Source: Apostichopus japonicus
Taxonomy: Eukaryota; Echinodermata; Holothuroidea; Aspidochirotida; Stichopodidae
NCBI RefSeq assembly: GCF_037975245.1
Contig: NC_092563.1
Location: forward strand, 18,591,594 to 18,655,593
DNA length: 64,000 bases
Direction of reading: 5' to 3'
This document shows positions 45,134 to 56,718 of the stretch, piece after piece. The first letter of the stretch is position 1, and every line of letters starts with the position of its first letter. The notes beneath the pieces were generated by a model. That model was given only the letters and a program-made list of their open reading frames with translations, ran no database searches and was not told the DNA's origin. The position numbers and the translations under genes are program-made.

Positions 45134-48100
45134 TGAAGTGCTTTAGGTGTAAAGGTGAAAGTTCGTAGATAAATTGCTATTTGAAAATCGGGCTAGCTGA
45201 TTTATAGATGGATGGTTATAGATGGACACACAGCGGCCAAATGTTTTAATCTGTAACCACCCATCCGCCCGATGAACGCCGATAGCGTCAAAACATTTCA
45301 AACGCATAATTTCTGATATGCTGATATTGCAACATAACATGTTGATTTTAATACGCGCATGCTGATAATAACTGTAACATACTCCGCTTGACAAATATGT
45401 TGATATTATACTTGACGTGCTGATATTAACTTGAAACATGTTGATATAATTTCTGATATGCTGATATTGTAACATAACATTTTGATTTTAATACGCGCAT
45501 GCTGATATTAACTGTAATATACTATTATTTTGCCTTTATACTGAAAATATACAGAGTTAATACTAATCACCATATACCTCGTATAGGAGGATATCTTCAA
45601 GACTAACGATCCTGTGATATCATCTTTTGACTTGTTCAAGTCGTCGATTTGTAAATGAAAGAAAATCAAATTTCAATCTCAGCTCACCAATAAAAGACAT
45701 TTCATGGTGTGTGTGTGTGCTTATTTTCTCCTTTGTTTCCCACTTCAGGGGTACATGAACGGACTGGGTTTACTTTTCCTTTATAAAACTCTACTTTGCT
45801 ATCGAAAGTAGAACGAAACTGTTTGTTCCATGCAACCTCTCCAGAGGTCAAATTTACTCTTCCTAAATCGTGTATCTACACAACATGCGGTCAATTTAGA
45901 ATTAATTTAAAAGCGTTTCATTTTATTTACAAATATTAATTAACACACGTCAGACTACACTGACTACTAACGATTGTGCTATTCCATTGGCATGGTGACC
46001 GATCATACAAGAGCTATAGGTAGGTAGGTATATATAACTTACCGTGCAGTTCCAAATATTCCACCGTTGATTGAGCCTATACATGAACATGCAACAGCAA
46101 CAGGCATGATCCACCACCATCCACCTAGTACTCTCTGACCGAACGTCTGTGAGTCAGAAAGAAAATATTCAATATGCGAAGAAATTCGACTAAGCATGGC
46201 AAAAAAGGCTTCCACAAATACAACGTATAACATGAGTTTAAGGACATGACAATTGAAATCATACCAAATTAGATCATCAAAAATACCTTTCAGGTGCGGA
46301 TCCAAGGGTTGGGGTGGGGGATGTGCATCCCTCTTTAAATCCCCATCCAAAAGTAAGAATATTAGTTGTTGGCACATCCGTGCGTGTAGACCGAATTAAA
46401 GACCAAATTTATATATCCTAAATAAGCCACAGAATGCACCATATAACGTCCCTCTATTTTTTTCTATAATGGAGGAGCTCCAGGAGAACCCCTACACGGG
46501 AGGGGGGGGGGGTTACAACAATCTCAGGGACAACCCCACCCACCCTCCTTTCTATATTAAAAATGATAGGTTATAAGTTTAAACTGCGATGAATTATTCA
46601 CCAATTAACCGTTACATCATATATAGACATAATGATAACCTGGAAACCAGACTTAGTGATTTATCGCCGTATGCGCTACACGTGAATATTTAATGTAACA
46701 CTGCTGCAAAGTACAAACATATCAGATTAGATTACCAAAGTTTTGCCCATTGTTGACTTACCAGAGCTACAGCATCAGACGCTAATAATTCAAAAGGCGA
46801 CATTACGGCGAAGTAGGCCACATTCGTGAGCATGAAAATGACCATTACAATAGCTACCGATAAAGTGATCGACAGAGGAATATTTCTGAAACAACAATAA
46901 GACCAAAAGTAAAGTTTATCATTCAAAAGAAAAGATTCCTACATACAACCTCCACCCCCCCCACATTACCCCTGCTCCCTTTGCATACTCCTTGCCCATA
47001 TACTACAAGTCTGTGTATCATGCAACCGAAATTAATATGCTTGTGGCTTGAAATTGTGATATATAGAGCAAACAAAAACAAAAACATTGGTCCATTCGCC
47101 ATCTCAATGTAGCTTGTTACGTCGCTGAGATATGACAAGGTTTGAAAAATTTCATTCATATTATTTGCAAAAGAAGATTGCGCAATCAATTTGTGACGTC
47201 ATACATACTGGTGTCTTCATTTATCACTCAGGATGCAACAAAACCCAGACCAGCAATGAAATCGTTTGTTTCGATTTTGAATAAGTCAGTTTGCTAATCT
47301 TTCTCTTTATTTGATTAAATTAAAATAACATAAAATAACATCCTTTCACATCGGTGAAGTATCTTATCAAGGTTATGTTATCATTGCAGTTTTAAAGAAA
47401 AGAAACAAAGGCAGTTGTTGACGTGTAGACCATCATTGATATTAAACACTATTGCGCAATGTGACCTTCCAAATATACTCTGTAAATTGCAAATTGTACA
47501 TCCTTGCATATTATATTAAACAATGAAATTCGGCCACCGGAGTATCCCTTTGACCTTTGAAGAATTCGATCTAAATTCGCTAATTTGAATATTGAGAACA
47601 TGCACTGGTTTATGTCACAACGCTTTCATCTGAGACTGTAATATAAACGTCCACCTCTTTTGGCTTAAAAAGTTAAAATGAAGTCTCACTTATGGAACCA
47701 GCGAGCATCCATACTTACCTGCCTGGGTTAACTATCTCTTCAGTCACCTGAGGAAGGTATTGCCTTTAAATGTTGAGGCAGAAAGAGAAACAGGGAAAAT
47801 AAAATTCATTAATCATATTCAACCAAACGCGTATATTTTAAACATAATGTACTTACAGTATACGTACTTAGCATTCAGTTGGGTATTCCACATGAAGCCG
47901 GTTATGCATGCATCTCATAATCAATATTCTATAATCCGATCCACTTGGCTTTATAGTTTTATAACTCATCATAGTTGCGCTTAAGTTACACTTATGAATA
48001 AGAGTCAGTCGCTGGCAGAAGCAAACAACCAATTCTCAGTGCAACCTATACTGACACAGAATTTTTAAACAAAGGCTTTCTTTTGACAAATTCATATTTA

Positions 48101-51100
48101 ATTATCTGTGATCGCCTGTATTGGTGTAAATTTCGTGGTGATAATACCACAGTAATGTAAGTATACATCGTGCAATCTAATTATAAATACTTTACATAAT
48201 TGTGATATTTTGGGTTTTTTTTGTTAGTGTTTTTACTTGAGTCGCTGGTACTTCTTTCTTTTTGACTTCTGTTTCATTACAATAAGGTTCTATAAGTGAC
48301 GTCATCCCTTTGTTATTATGTTCTTGTAAATACCATTGTGTTGTATTTGTTACCTCTTCGAAGGGTACGCTGAGAATAAACCGATCCTGAAACCGTAAGT
48401 GTATTTACCAACCTTATACTCATTACCGCATGTGATTGCGGATCAATTACGTAATGAAAGCTTTAAAGTGCGCATGTATAAACAGACTTGTTAAAAAACT
48501 AAGCAAAGGAGGGTTTTCCAAGCACGTAGCCAGGCTATTGTAGACTATACTGCCCATCCCCTCTTCCGCCATTGTGCCCTCCTTAAAGTATTAGTGGACC
48601 TTCCAACTCGATTCCTGGGATTTCCTTTTAAATTTGTTGTCGAATCAATTTGACATAAAGTTCCATAGTAATGAATGTAGATTTTTAACTTGTTACAGGA
48701 CATCGAACACCTCCTTAATTAAAGTATTGGTGGCCTTTCCAACTCGATCCTGGCAATTGTTGTTATCGAAGCAAATGATTTAAAATTTCAATATAATGAA
48801 TGCAGAATGGTGTCTCATGTGGTTTGATAATTTATTGCAACGTACTAACTGAGAATACTGAGTAATGCATGGTCTGAAGGGTGGATTAAAGTTGGGACAA
48901 AACGGAAGGAGTTGCCTAGACAACGTGGGTTTTCTATTCAACTATGGTATACAACGTTTCTCTTTGTTTACAAATGACAAGTTACAAAAGCATGCACAAG
49001 AGTCTTACATGCATCCTCAGAGCGTATCTTCCTAACTTGTTTAATTTTGAGAAGCTGAGCAAAAGACTTATACTACATATTTTACGGATGTGAAAATCTA
49101 ACTAAGGTTTTATCAAATCGTACTCCAAGACTGTGAACTTCTCTGGACAGCTTTATTAGAATCAACCCCTAACCCAACAACCACTATATAATCAATACAA
49201 ATCTTGGAGAGCATTCTATTAGATCCAATTACTATAAACCACAGTCTTTGTGTCATTTATCTTATAAGTTTAATCCTCTCCTAACCATCCAATTTCGAAC
49301 ACCAGAAATACAACTTTACATAGCACTAATGAACTCTATAGTTCAGAGATATCATTTTCAGGTTTGAAAGATAAATACAGTTGTGTGTCATCAGCATAGG
49401 TGTGGGCCTGGGCAAGATAAGAAGAATGGATATCACATCACCTGCTGGCATAAAGAACAAATAAAAACTGCATGGACCTAGATAAGACACCTGTGAAACT
49501 CCACATCGTAGATCAAATTCACACGATAATAAATCTTCGACAGACGTACGTTGTGTACGATTAGATATAGATATGAACTGAACCAAGATGCAGCTTGCCT
49601 AATAACACCAAAATCAGACTTTAGAACTTCCAAGAAGTATGGAATGATCGCCTGTATCGAGAGCAACGCTCAATTCGAGTATAACTAAAATAATGACACG
49701 TCTCTTATCCATATTCAGAAATCTTTTAATAAAAAGTGAGAAGATAAGTTTCTTATTTGTAGAACTTGCTGTATATATGTTTGTATTACTGTATGTGTAT
49801 CGCATTCTATTGATACTTATAATATTGTTTTTCTCTTATTTTTCGTTTACGACCTGTGTAAGCCGAATTTCCGATTGTGGACAATAAATTCTAATTCAAT
49901 TCAATTCAAAATGTCAGAAAATACTTTGACAAATGCCGTATCAGTACTTAGAAATGGATAATATGCAGACTACCACATTGGTAATAAACTATTGTGGTTA
50001 ATGTGAGATAAAATCTGGCCAACGACAGCTTTCCCTGTACAACATAGACATGAACGACAGATTACTTTATAGGTCTGTAATTTGAAGAAAAAAAAACAAG
50101 TATTCAAGCCCGGATTTCTTTAAGAAGGGGCGGACAATGGCACTTTTCCAGGGCTTAGGGAACTCACTGGTCAAAAGAGGAAGATTAACTATCTTAGTAA
50201 TAACAGGGACCACAACATCTAAACAACCCTATAGAAATGAAGTGGGAATGGGGTCAGGGGTCAAGAGGACAATACTGGCATTTGAGCTAGACATAATACG
50301 AATCACGTCAACCTTATGGACAGAGAATTCCACAAAATCACAGGCAAGTTGATATAGGCATCAGTAAAATCAATGGTAACGTCATTAAATATTTCTCTCG
50401 GATTTGCGAGTTTTCCCTTATTAAGTCAATATATAGGAGTTATTGCGGCTCTCGACAAGGGTATAAATATACTTGTAACACACCCTACGAAAAGCCGATT
50501 CACTGCATTGGGAGAGTTGTTGCAACCAGGTCTTTTCAGCTTTCCTTCTCTCCCGTTTTAGTTCCAGCAGCTGGTCTGAACACCGTGGAACAGTTATGAG
50601 AGTGCCCCCTTTTCAGAGTTTTTAAAGGTGCGTGCCGATCAAGAATACAATTCAAAGTATCGTAACATTCAGCAGCTGCTTTTACATCAGCCCATCATCC
50701 GTATGCAGATTAGATGACAGGATATCACACTTAACCTACTAATCACTGCCAATCGATTTATAATTCCGATATTAGGAAAAGTCTCGGTCATTCAGTGTTG
50801 GACGTCAAATCAGGGAGAGAGAAAAAATTCCCCAAACCCATGGTCTGTAATGTTAAACTCGGGTGCTGGTATATTAACAATGATGCCCTAGTTGATTCTA
50901 GATATTACCAGGTCTAGAGTGTAACCAGATCGGAGTGTTACAGACTGTTTTATGTTGCATTATAAGCCTATGAAGATAATGTTGTCGAAATACTTGGCAT
51001 CCCGATCGTTGGGAAAGTCATATCAAAAGTAGCTCATCACACAGAACTAATGTTTTTCAAGGAAGGCCTCATAATTCACGGGAGAAATCAAAAACGTGTT

Positions 51101-54100
51101 AGCTGAAACACGATGCTGTGGTGAATATATTAAAATTGCCCTTAATGGCATGATCATTTGATTTCAGCCGGGTTTTTCAGTTATTGCACAAATATGGAAA
51201 TCGAAGTCAATGATATGATCGTTGATAGTTTCCGCTTTGTTTCTAAGAGAACGAGGAGGGATAATACTAAATATAAATAAGGGTAAATTTTGGCTGTCAG
51301 GCTTAAATCAATGTCTTACAACTTCAGTAAGATTAGAGTTAACTAAATTCCTACGTGGAAATGCGGCAATACCGCATCCTCTGGATTTATCAATCGATAA
51401 AGCTGATAAAATATGCCTCCCCCCATTAATAATAATATTATATTTGCTTTTTATATAGCGCTTTATACTGAGCGATAGGTCTCAAAGCGCTTTACAGACG
51501 TTATAGTACTCCTGTTCAAGGATAACCTGTCCCAGAGACAATCCCTCCAGTCGGCAGCAGTTATATACTGCGCCCAATGACAAGTAACCTTACAGGTACC
51601 CATTTCACCCCTTGGTGGAGAGAGGCAAGTGAGATAAAGCATCTTGCCCAAGGACACAACGTAATGAAGTAGGCAGGAATCGAACCAGCAATCCTTGGAT
51701 CACGAGTCAGACGTCTTAGCCAATTGGCCACCACGCTCTCACAATACTAATACTCTAACGAGATAAATTCAGTGCTCAAATTATATGATCATATATCTCC
51801 CTATAAATAATAAAATCGTTGAATTTTCATTTAATGATATATAGCCTAAATTACTCGCGGTTCGTGTCAATAACGCTCAACCAGGTCCATATACCAATCG
51901 CCCAAGGCTGCAATTACTAATATTATTATTATTTATTGGTTTCAGTTGCGCTTATATTCATAATATATGCCTTGCTCATCAATTTAATAATTACTATAAC
52001 ATTACTTCCACTTACCATCCCGAGTAAGCGAAAAGTCCAGAATAGAAAGCCTTCGGAAACTGTACCCATTTAACTTCACTAGAATCGAACGCATTTTGAA
52101 AGCTGTCTGTGTGTCCTATATGTAAGAAATAAGAGTATATTATGTATAGATTTCATGATATTAATTTCTTACTGAAAAATAAAGTAAGGAAGTAAAACTC
52201 GGAAAAGGGTAAATGCAATGTGGCAACATTACATTTAAATCAGCAAGACATCAATCAGACGAAGTGATTCGTCGATCGCGATACTCTAATTGAGAACAAT
52301 GTTTAAATGTAGACATGCATAAAATATGTAACCCTTGTTGATATGTCGATCTTCTCACTAGATAATATGGCCATAATCTTGCTAAACGCAGTGACATGTA
52401 GAGAACTATACCACGCGACTATGTTCGTCTGATAAGTATAGTAAAAAAGGACATCCCATGACTTGTGCTAGATCTATAGTCAATAACGAAAACTATAGCA
52501 TTCAAGTTTACGAGTCTTCTCCCAGTTACAAACTTGTTGTACTGCAGTGAGTCTTATAGAGGCTTGTATAATTTTGTTTTCGAATGTATGAAGTTCAACA
52601 AAGATGCCCTTTTTGCTTTTGCAAAGTTTTCAGACTTTGACCCTCGTTGACTCCAAATCAGTGACGTTTGAACTTCACAGAAATGAAAAGGGTTCTTGTA
52701 CTCATTAGGACGGATTAACATACCAAGTTTGGAGTTAATCCCACTATAACCTTTTTGAGTTACAGTGTTTATAAGCAAGTGTCACATATACCTACACATA
52801 CAGACACACACGCCATTACCATCGCATATATTCCTCAGTTTCGCCTCCGGCAAGGAACCCCCGAAAAAAACACATCATTTTCTTTTTATATTCATTCAGA
52901 TCTGGTTTTCCTTCCTTTTTTTCCATCACTTATTCTAGTTGAAATTTACGCCTTTTTTTATCAATTAATCATGAAACTTGCGCATCATTAACAAATTTCC
53001 AATAAGATAGTAGTGTTTGCTTTCTCCTTTTAATCATACTGCATGTGTACTATAGCTGTAATGAGTTCTGTCAAGTGGGATGTTTATATATATACTGAGT
53101 ACACGGAGTAAACCAATGTGATTTATGTCCGCCGTGGCAACCACATGTCCATTATTAGAATAACCATCCCTGCCACGTTAATTACAGGCTAAGTATTTTT
53201 ACACCCGGACTACCACAGCGTTATTAATATACCGTTTCCCCCTTGAACTATATTTAACATCGAGAGTGCAGTTATTGTCTTTCCTTTTCATTTGCTTTCA
53301 TTTGCTTTCATTGTCGAGATTTTTTTTTGTCTCTCATTATTTGTGTGTTTTCAAAGAGTAAAATTTTTAATTAGCAAATGCCAAGTTCACTGTCATAAAG
53401 TACATGGACACCCTGGAAGATTTATTTTTTTCGTATTTCTCTGTATGGGATATATTACTGAGAGTTCTTTGTATAATATATAGTGGGTATAATATATATG
53501 TGGGTCATTCAGACAGATTAATCCGTGCAAACAAAAGACGACGATGAGGAGAGCTAGTTATTCTGTTTAGATGACCAATTTGCGGGAAAGATCCCGGAAG
53601 ACGATGGAAGTTGGAAAAAAATTAACTTTGGCTTGTAAGATGTCCTTAAATAAAAATACATTCTTGTAATGGTACATGAGGTTGGGAATGAGGTATATTA
53701 ATTCTTTACCTTGGCTCAAAGCCCACATTCCGCCAACGATGATAATCATCAAGCCTAGAAACTTAGCGATGGTGAAGATAATTTGCAATTGTCGGCTCAG
53801 CTTCACACTCCAGCAGTTAACGAATATAATACAAGCTGAGGAAAAAGAAAGAAAAATAAATAAACAAATACAGAGTAAAACGTCAATGTTGACATATTAT
53901 GACGTACCGTAACTACGTTATCTCTATAGCTGTATTTTGTCTTCAATAGTCACAATCTGGAGGCAACATATGATACAACACTCAAGGAAAGATAAAGTAT
54001 GTATAATCGAGAAGAATAATCTCTTGCTCTAATCCACCAAAATCATAATATGAACGATAAAATTAGGCACCAATTTCACATGTATCCAATTTAAAGAACC

Positions 54101-54253
54101 AGATGATTAAATTAATTTTGTGTAACAAAAAACATTTCTCATCAGGACCCAACAATTGAGAAAGTCGTTCGTAACAACGAACATTTGAAATGCGCCGGTA
54201 TCGGTCAAAAAAGTATCGATCGATCGATCGATCGATCGATCCATACATCCATC

Positions 54254-54318
<65 letters not shown>

Positions 54319-55506
54319 TATTTCTGGGATTCAGTACGTGGGCTAAAGTCGCTATAGGCTTACTTGCTATCCTTCTATGTGGGAATCAAATTTTCACGAT
54401 ATTACTCGAATTGATCTCATGAATGTACACCATCCACAATATAAATCCTCCTCAGTGTTGCGTCTATTTATTTGGCAGCTGCCGAAATATAGCTTCTGTC
54501 TCATTCGAGTAGAATTCCCCTTGGTTTATATGAGGACGACTACAAGGATCTAAGTGCTAGTATCAGTACTTACTTAACTGTGCGATATTCTCTAAAACTA
54601 GGTTTCAAAATGAACTCTGTACACGGGGCACAAGTTCACGAGGGGGGAGCAGGGGGGGGGGCAATTAAGTCGAATTATGAGTACCGGGGACTACGGATTC
54701 ACTACAGCCTACATGTATACTGCAGCATCTGGGTATCACACCTAGGCCATATTAATGGTTGAAAGTGAATAGTCGTCCCCTATATACCCGGATTGGACAA
54801 CTCAGCTGCAGCTGACTTACAGCACAAAATTAATATATACTTCGGTGATGTCTTGCTCTACAGAATATGTATTTACACATTCAAACTTCCTTCTTTATGA
54901 ACGTCAATTGACTTAATTAACTGATTAAAGCCAAAACCTTGAGAAGGAACTTCTGAATATTCCACCCCTCCCCTCCAAAAAATGACCTGGTTATATGGTG
55001 GCTCACTCACCTAGGATGCACGCAGCCAATATCTGAGTGGCGGCCTTTTTTTCAACGTCACAATCTGCGTCAATAAGGGATGCTGTAATATTCCTGGCTG
55101 CAGTGATAGCGAGAACGGTCCAAGGAACGGTGCGTACAGCTAGAATCATGGTCCAGACCCTCAGGAAACCCAGAATCGGTCGAAGCATCCGTAAGTAGGT
55201 ATAATCACCCCCTGATTTATCAATACTCGCCCCCAGTTCGGCGTAGCAAAGAGCTCCCACGAAGGTAAAAAGACCACAGAGAACCCATACCATCAAAGCC
55301 CATCCTACACTGCCAGTATTTTCAAGGATGCCCTTTGGGGACACAAATATCCCGGAACCGATGATAACACCAATAACAAGAGCAACGCAGTCGAAAACAT
55401 TTACCTGTTTGACAAGACGAACTTTCTCATCCGCCTTAATACCGTTCGCTTTATTCTCGCCCATTATTCTGGAGGACGCGACTTGGCGAGAGGTTGGGAT
55501 GATGAC
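39764..55506 (-). CDS. SLC7 light-chain amino-acid transporter, LAT/y+LAT type (whole gene, 10 exons found, 1 inferred missing)
   Basis: Coding exons in transcript order are 55464-55011, 53835-53710, 52115-52016, [one missing], 47747-47719, 46885-46762, 46146-46043, 44476-44380, 41878-41729, 40323-40146 and 39804-39764. With a 16-nt missing exon the total is about 472 residues, typical of the family. Visible family features are the substrate-binding motif GSGIF (residues 36-40), Cys135 in the TM3-TM4 loop where the family's disulfide to the SLC3 heavy chain forms, [63 protein letters not shown] and RPFKVPLILPI. Twelve membrane segments are expected and most are readable. The LTNVAYF...ASDAVA block looks closest to SLC7A6/A7. 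In this family the protein exchanges amino acids at the plasma membrane as a heterodimer. Substrate specificity cannot be read here. Confidence 0.88.
39805..40145 (-). other. Last intron of the SLC7-like gene
   Basis: GT-AG, phase 1. Contains only a short CA run near 39960. Nothing else seen. Confidence 0.5.
40146..40323 (-). CDS. SLC7-like exon (TM11-TM12)
   Basis: Acceptor is TCTCTCCGTTCAG|GTT and donor is GTCAA|GTGAGT. Phase 0 in and phase 1 out. It encodes [18 protein letters not shown] and later [20 protein letters not shown], ending in [10 protein letters not shown]. This is the last membrane pair before the cytosolic tail. Confidence 0.87.
40421..40520. repeat. (ATCAA)n microsatellite, 100 bp
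   Basis: Twenty consecutive 5-bp units, with one base change, in the GC-AG intron of the SLC7-like gene (40324-41728). Confidence 0.95.
41729..41878 (-). CDS. SLC7-like exon (TM9-TM10), GC donor
   Basis: Acceptor is TTTTGCCTTGCAG|CTT. It encodes exactly 50 residues in phase 0, ending [11 protein letters not shown]. The only 5' splice site that keeps the frame is AAG|GCAAGT, a GC-AG intron. A GT four bases further downstream would change the phase and break the join to VPLILPIL. Confidence 0.85.
42000..42425. repeat. Degenerate tandem repeat rich in TACTCGTA
   Basis: About three units of roughly 130-140 bp, each containing GGTACTTGTACTCGT, a GTTGTACTCGTG variant and ACTATGTACTCGTA. It lies in the SLC7-like intron 41879-44379. 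Confidence 0.8.
42774..42828. repeat. Telomere-like interstitial repeat
   Basis: Contains TTAGGGTTAGAGATTAGGAT twice and then TTAGGGGTAAGGGTTA. These are degenerate TTAGGG units inside an intron. Confidence 0.75.
43313..44195 (-). mobile_element. hAT transposon remnant with dimerisation-domain relic
   Basis: Both ends carry GGCGGACTGG in inverted orientation. Possible diverged TSDs are CCTCAAGA and CCTCACGT. On the minus strand, 43920-43865 reads [17 protein letters not shown], the hallmark of the hAT C-terminal dimerisation domain. It continues after a one-base frameshift with [18 protein letters not shown]. Most of the transposase is missing, so this is an internally deleted, inactive copy. 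Related short copy at 58159-58545. Confidence 0.85.
44380..44476 (-). CDS. SLC7-like exon (SREGQLP loop)
   Basis: Acceptor is TTTTTTTCAG|AAT and donor is TTTGCG|GTGAGA. Phase 2 in and phase 0 out. It encodes [20 protein letters not shown], the intracellular loop whose SREGHLP motif is diagnostic of this family, then [11 protein letters not shown]. Confidence 0.88.
45039..45132. repeat. (TA)n microsatellite, 94 bp
   Basis: Uninterrupted TA run. Length is likely polymorphic and assembly-sensitive. Confidence 0.95.
45300..45530. repeat. Tandem duplication rich in TGCTGATATT
   Basis: TTTCTGATATGCTGATATTG and AATACGCGCATGCTGATA recur about 141 bp apart, with shorter TGTTGATAT units between. Confidence 0.8.
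46043..46146 (-). CDS. SLC7-like exon (TM8)
   Basis: Acceptor is CTGACTCACAG|ACG and donor is TGCACG|GTAAGT. Phase 0 in and phase 2 out. It encodes [20 protein letters not shown] then [14 protein letters not shown]. The Gly-Ser-Ile-Asn-Gly run matches the family's GS(I/L)NG motif in TM8. Confidence 0.88.
46762..46885 (-). CDS. SLC7-like exon (TM7 and following loop)
   Basis: Acceptor is TTGTTTCAG|AAA and donor is GCTCTG|GTAAGT. Phase 2 in and phase 0 out. It encodes [17 protein letters not shown] and [20 protein letters not shown]. This block most resembles y+LAT proteins (LTNVAYYTVL...ILASDAVA). Confidence 0.88.
47719..47747 (-). CDS. SLC7-like 29-nt microexon (VTEEIVNPG)
   Basis: Acceptor is ATACCTTCCTCAG|GTG and donor is GGCAG|GTAAGT. 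It encodes VTEEIVNPG plus two bases of Arg, completed by the next exon (R|NIPLS). VTEE.NP.RN is one of the most conserved strings of the family, so the call is firm despite its length. Confidence 0.88.
48585..48810. repeat. Direct repeat, two units of about 120 bp
   Basis: TTAAAGTATT[AG]GTGG is followed by CCTTTCCAACTCGAT-like sequence, and later by ATAATGAATG, in both units (48591 and 48719). Confidence 0.75.
48850..51400 (-). pseudogene. Decayed L2/CR1-like LINE with endonuclease and reverse-transcriptase remnants
   Basis: On the minus strand, from high to low coordinate: [20 protein letters not shown] and ICAITE near 51250-51180 (AP-endonuclease N-terminus); ERRKAEKTW near 50540; FPKPWKS-like sequence near 50150; [20 protein letters not shown] and LGPCSF near 49560-49450; a frameshifted [11 protein letters not shown] core near 49400; and HIRKIC...[11 protein letters not shown] near 49050. 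The order matches a full LINE ORF2. Many stops and frameshifts make it inactive. Confidence 0.85.
51424..51740 (-). mobile_element. tRNA-derived SINE with L2-type 3' tail
   Basis: The minus strand starts near 51740 with a tRNA-like head: box A-like TGGCCAATTGGCTAAGAC and box B GGTTCGATTCC at 51688-51678. The body includes CTTGGGCAAGATGCTTTATC. The 3' end is AAAGCGCTATATAAAAAGC and an AT-rich (ATT)n tail. The tail suggests mobilisation by an L2-type LINE. The head is not a functional tRNA gene. Confidence 0.85.
52016..52115 (-). CDS. SLC7-like exon (TM5-TM6 loop, [11 protein letters not shown])
   Basis: Acceptor is TTACATATAG|GAC and donor is GGGATG|GTAAGT. Phase 1 in and phase 2 out. It encodes [10 protein letters not shown] and then [12 protein letters not shown] with the first two bases of a Trp codon. 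The next located exon (47747-47719) is phase 0, so an exon of 3n+1 nt is missing between them. Confidence 0.88.
52116..53709 (-). other. SLC7-like intron
   Basis: GT-AG, phase 1. AT-rich. No recognisable element. Confidence 0.7.
53710..53835 (-). CDS. SLC7-like exon (TM4-TM5)
   Basis: Acceptor is TTTTTCCTCAG|CTT and donor is CCAAG|GTAAAG. Phase 1 in and out. It encodes [20 protein letters not shown] and then [20 protein letters not shown]. This matches the family block FVNCYSVK...QDIFTAAKLLAL. Confidence 0.88.
53836..55010 (-). other. SLC7-like first coding-side intron
   Basis: GT-AG, phase 1. Contains the compound CGAT/AT microsatellite at 54214-54316 and a G run near 54650. Nothing else. 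Confidence 0.7.
54214..54316. repeat. Compound microsatellite (CGAT)n-(CCAT)n-(AT)n
   Basis: ATCGATCGATCG run, then CCATACATCCATCCATCGAT, then a TA run of about 55 bp. Confidence 0.93.
55011..55506 (-). CDS. SLC7-like exon with start codon (TM1-TM4)
   Basis: The ATG is 55464-55462 and coding runs to 55011 (151 codons plus one base) with donor CCTAG|GTGAGT. An acceptor (CTTTCTTTCGTTAG) ends at 55507. So 55506-55465 is 5' UTR, and at least one untranslated exon must lie further right. The cytosolic N-terminus is about 20 residues, followed by TM1 with [12 protein letters not shown]. Cys135 sits in the extracellular loop. Confidence 0.88.
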
Positions 55507-56694
55507 CTAACGAAAGAAAGAAGAAAATAAAACAATTCATAGAACAGATATTTATTAAAGAGGCCATGACATGAAAAATCCAACTAATCGAGAGTAACTT
55601 ACTCTGAATCTATGCGAAAATCTATGTTCAAAACTATTCTCACCACCTTCAAAACCTCATGAACTAATTAGAAATTAACGTTTCAATATTCGCATCCGAA
55701 AACAGAACTCTGAAAAATGTTATTTCCAAAACAAGACAACGATGACGTCATATTAGGAACACATGTGCCAAGCAAAGGCATGTACCGGATGCGCGACGAT
55801 CCTACCGTCATGATACACGCACATTTACACTGAGAGAACAACCACTGCATTACGCTATACCGTTAGATATTTCAAGTTGTCTTTACAACATGTTGTAAAA
55901 TATCCGAGAAAAATGCCGGTACGTTGTGTTGTTCAACAACAGTTTTAATTTCGCAATGAAATAATAAAACTCGAAAGGAGTTGAAATTCCAACAATTAAC
56001 ATTATGATGAACATCGTTATATATAGGTTATCTTACTTTCCCGTCATATTTATGACAGATATTGGAAATTGTCCGTGACTCTTTTCCAACCCAAGCATTA
56101 TTCACAGCACGATTGCAATTTGGCACACTACGAAACCTCCTCCTCGGCGGCGGGAGATGCCCAATTAAGGGGTGAGGGGTATCCCCCCTCTCAGGGAAAT
56201 CAAGGTTGTAAGCTTGTTAGCATTTACTTAACTGAATTCCATTGATTTTCAACGTGGTCTGGACAGCCAACAATGTAATTTTGAAATGAGGTTTAAATGA
56301 AATATACAGGTTTCAGATTGAAGTGTCGAACATGAGCGAATTTAATAATTCCTCGAATTGAACTATAAAAGCTGTTTTAACTAAGAAATAAAACCAAAGT
56401 GTAAGTCTACAACAACGACACGTTACGTTACGGGCGTGTACGGCACGTAATATTCTGGGGTAAATATAAAAAATTCCAATTATTCACAAACAGCAGAGAA
56501 TTTTCATTCCGATTATTCTCACTGATGCGATAGAACTTGACACAATTACCCATCAGAAATATTGCAATAAAAGTATATTGACCTATTTTTAAATGCCAAA
56601 GTTAGAAACGAAGTGCACAACCAACAAGGTACGAGTTAGCCCTTGTTAAGGCGTATCGGCATATTTCTCTTTGCCAACTGCGCTGTGTCGATCC

Positions 56695-56718
56695 AGGGAG
56701 TTCCATAACAACTCCCTG
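56695..56718. mobile_element. 24-bp palindromic insertion with 8-bp flanking duplication (copy 2)
   Basis: Reads AGGGAGTT, CCATAAC, AACTCCCTG (overlapping at the centre), flanked by GTCGATCC at 56687-56694 and 56719-56726, an exact duplication. Confidence 0.8.

Larger units (their letters stand above)
44477..46042 (-). other. SLC7-like intron with TA microsatellite and local duplication
   Basis: GT-AG, phase 2. Holds the 94-bp TA run and the 141-bp duplicated unit listed separately. No other element seen. Confidence 0.7.
47748..52015 (-). other. SLC7-like intron interval expected to hold a missing microexon
   Basis: The flanking exons end in phase 2 (TG) and begin in phase 0 (GTG). Direct joining would give TGG TGA, a stop. 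The family has about five residues here (consensus W-x-x-LN[FY]-VTEE). An exon of 3n+1 nt, probably 16, is required. I scanned the minus strand for a GT donor preceded by codons for N[FY] and found no convincing match. Confidence 0.7.

Noticed and set aside
51675-51740. tRNA-like sequence on the minus strand
   Set aside because: Boxes A and B are recognisable, but it is the head of a SINE with an L2-type tail, not a stand-alone tRNA gene.
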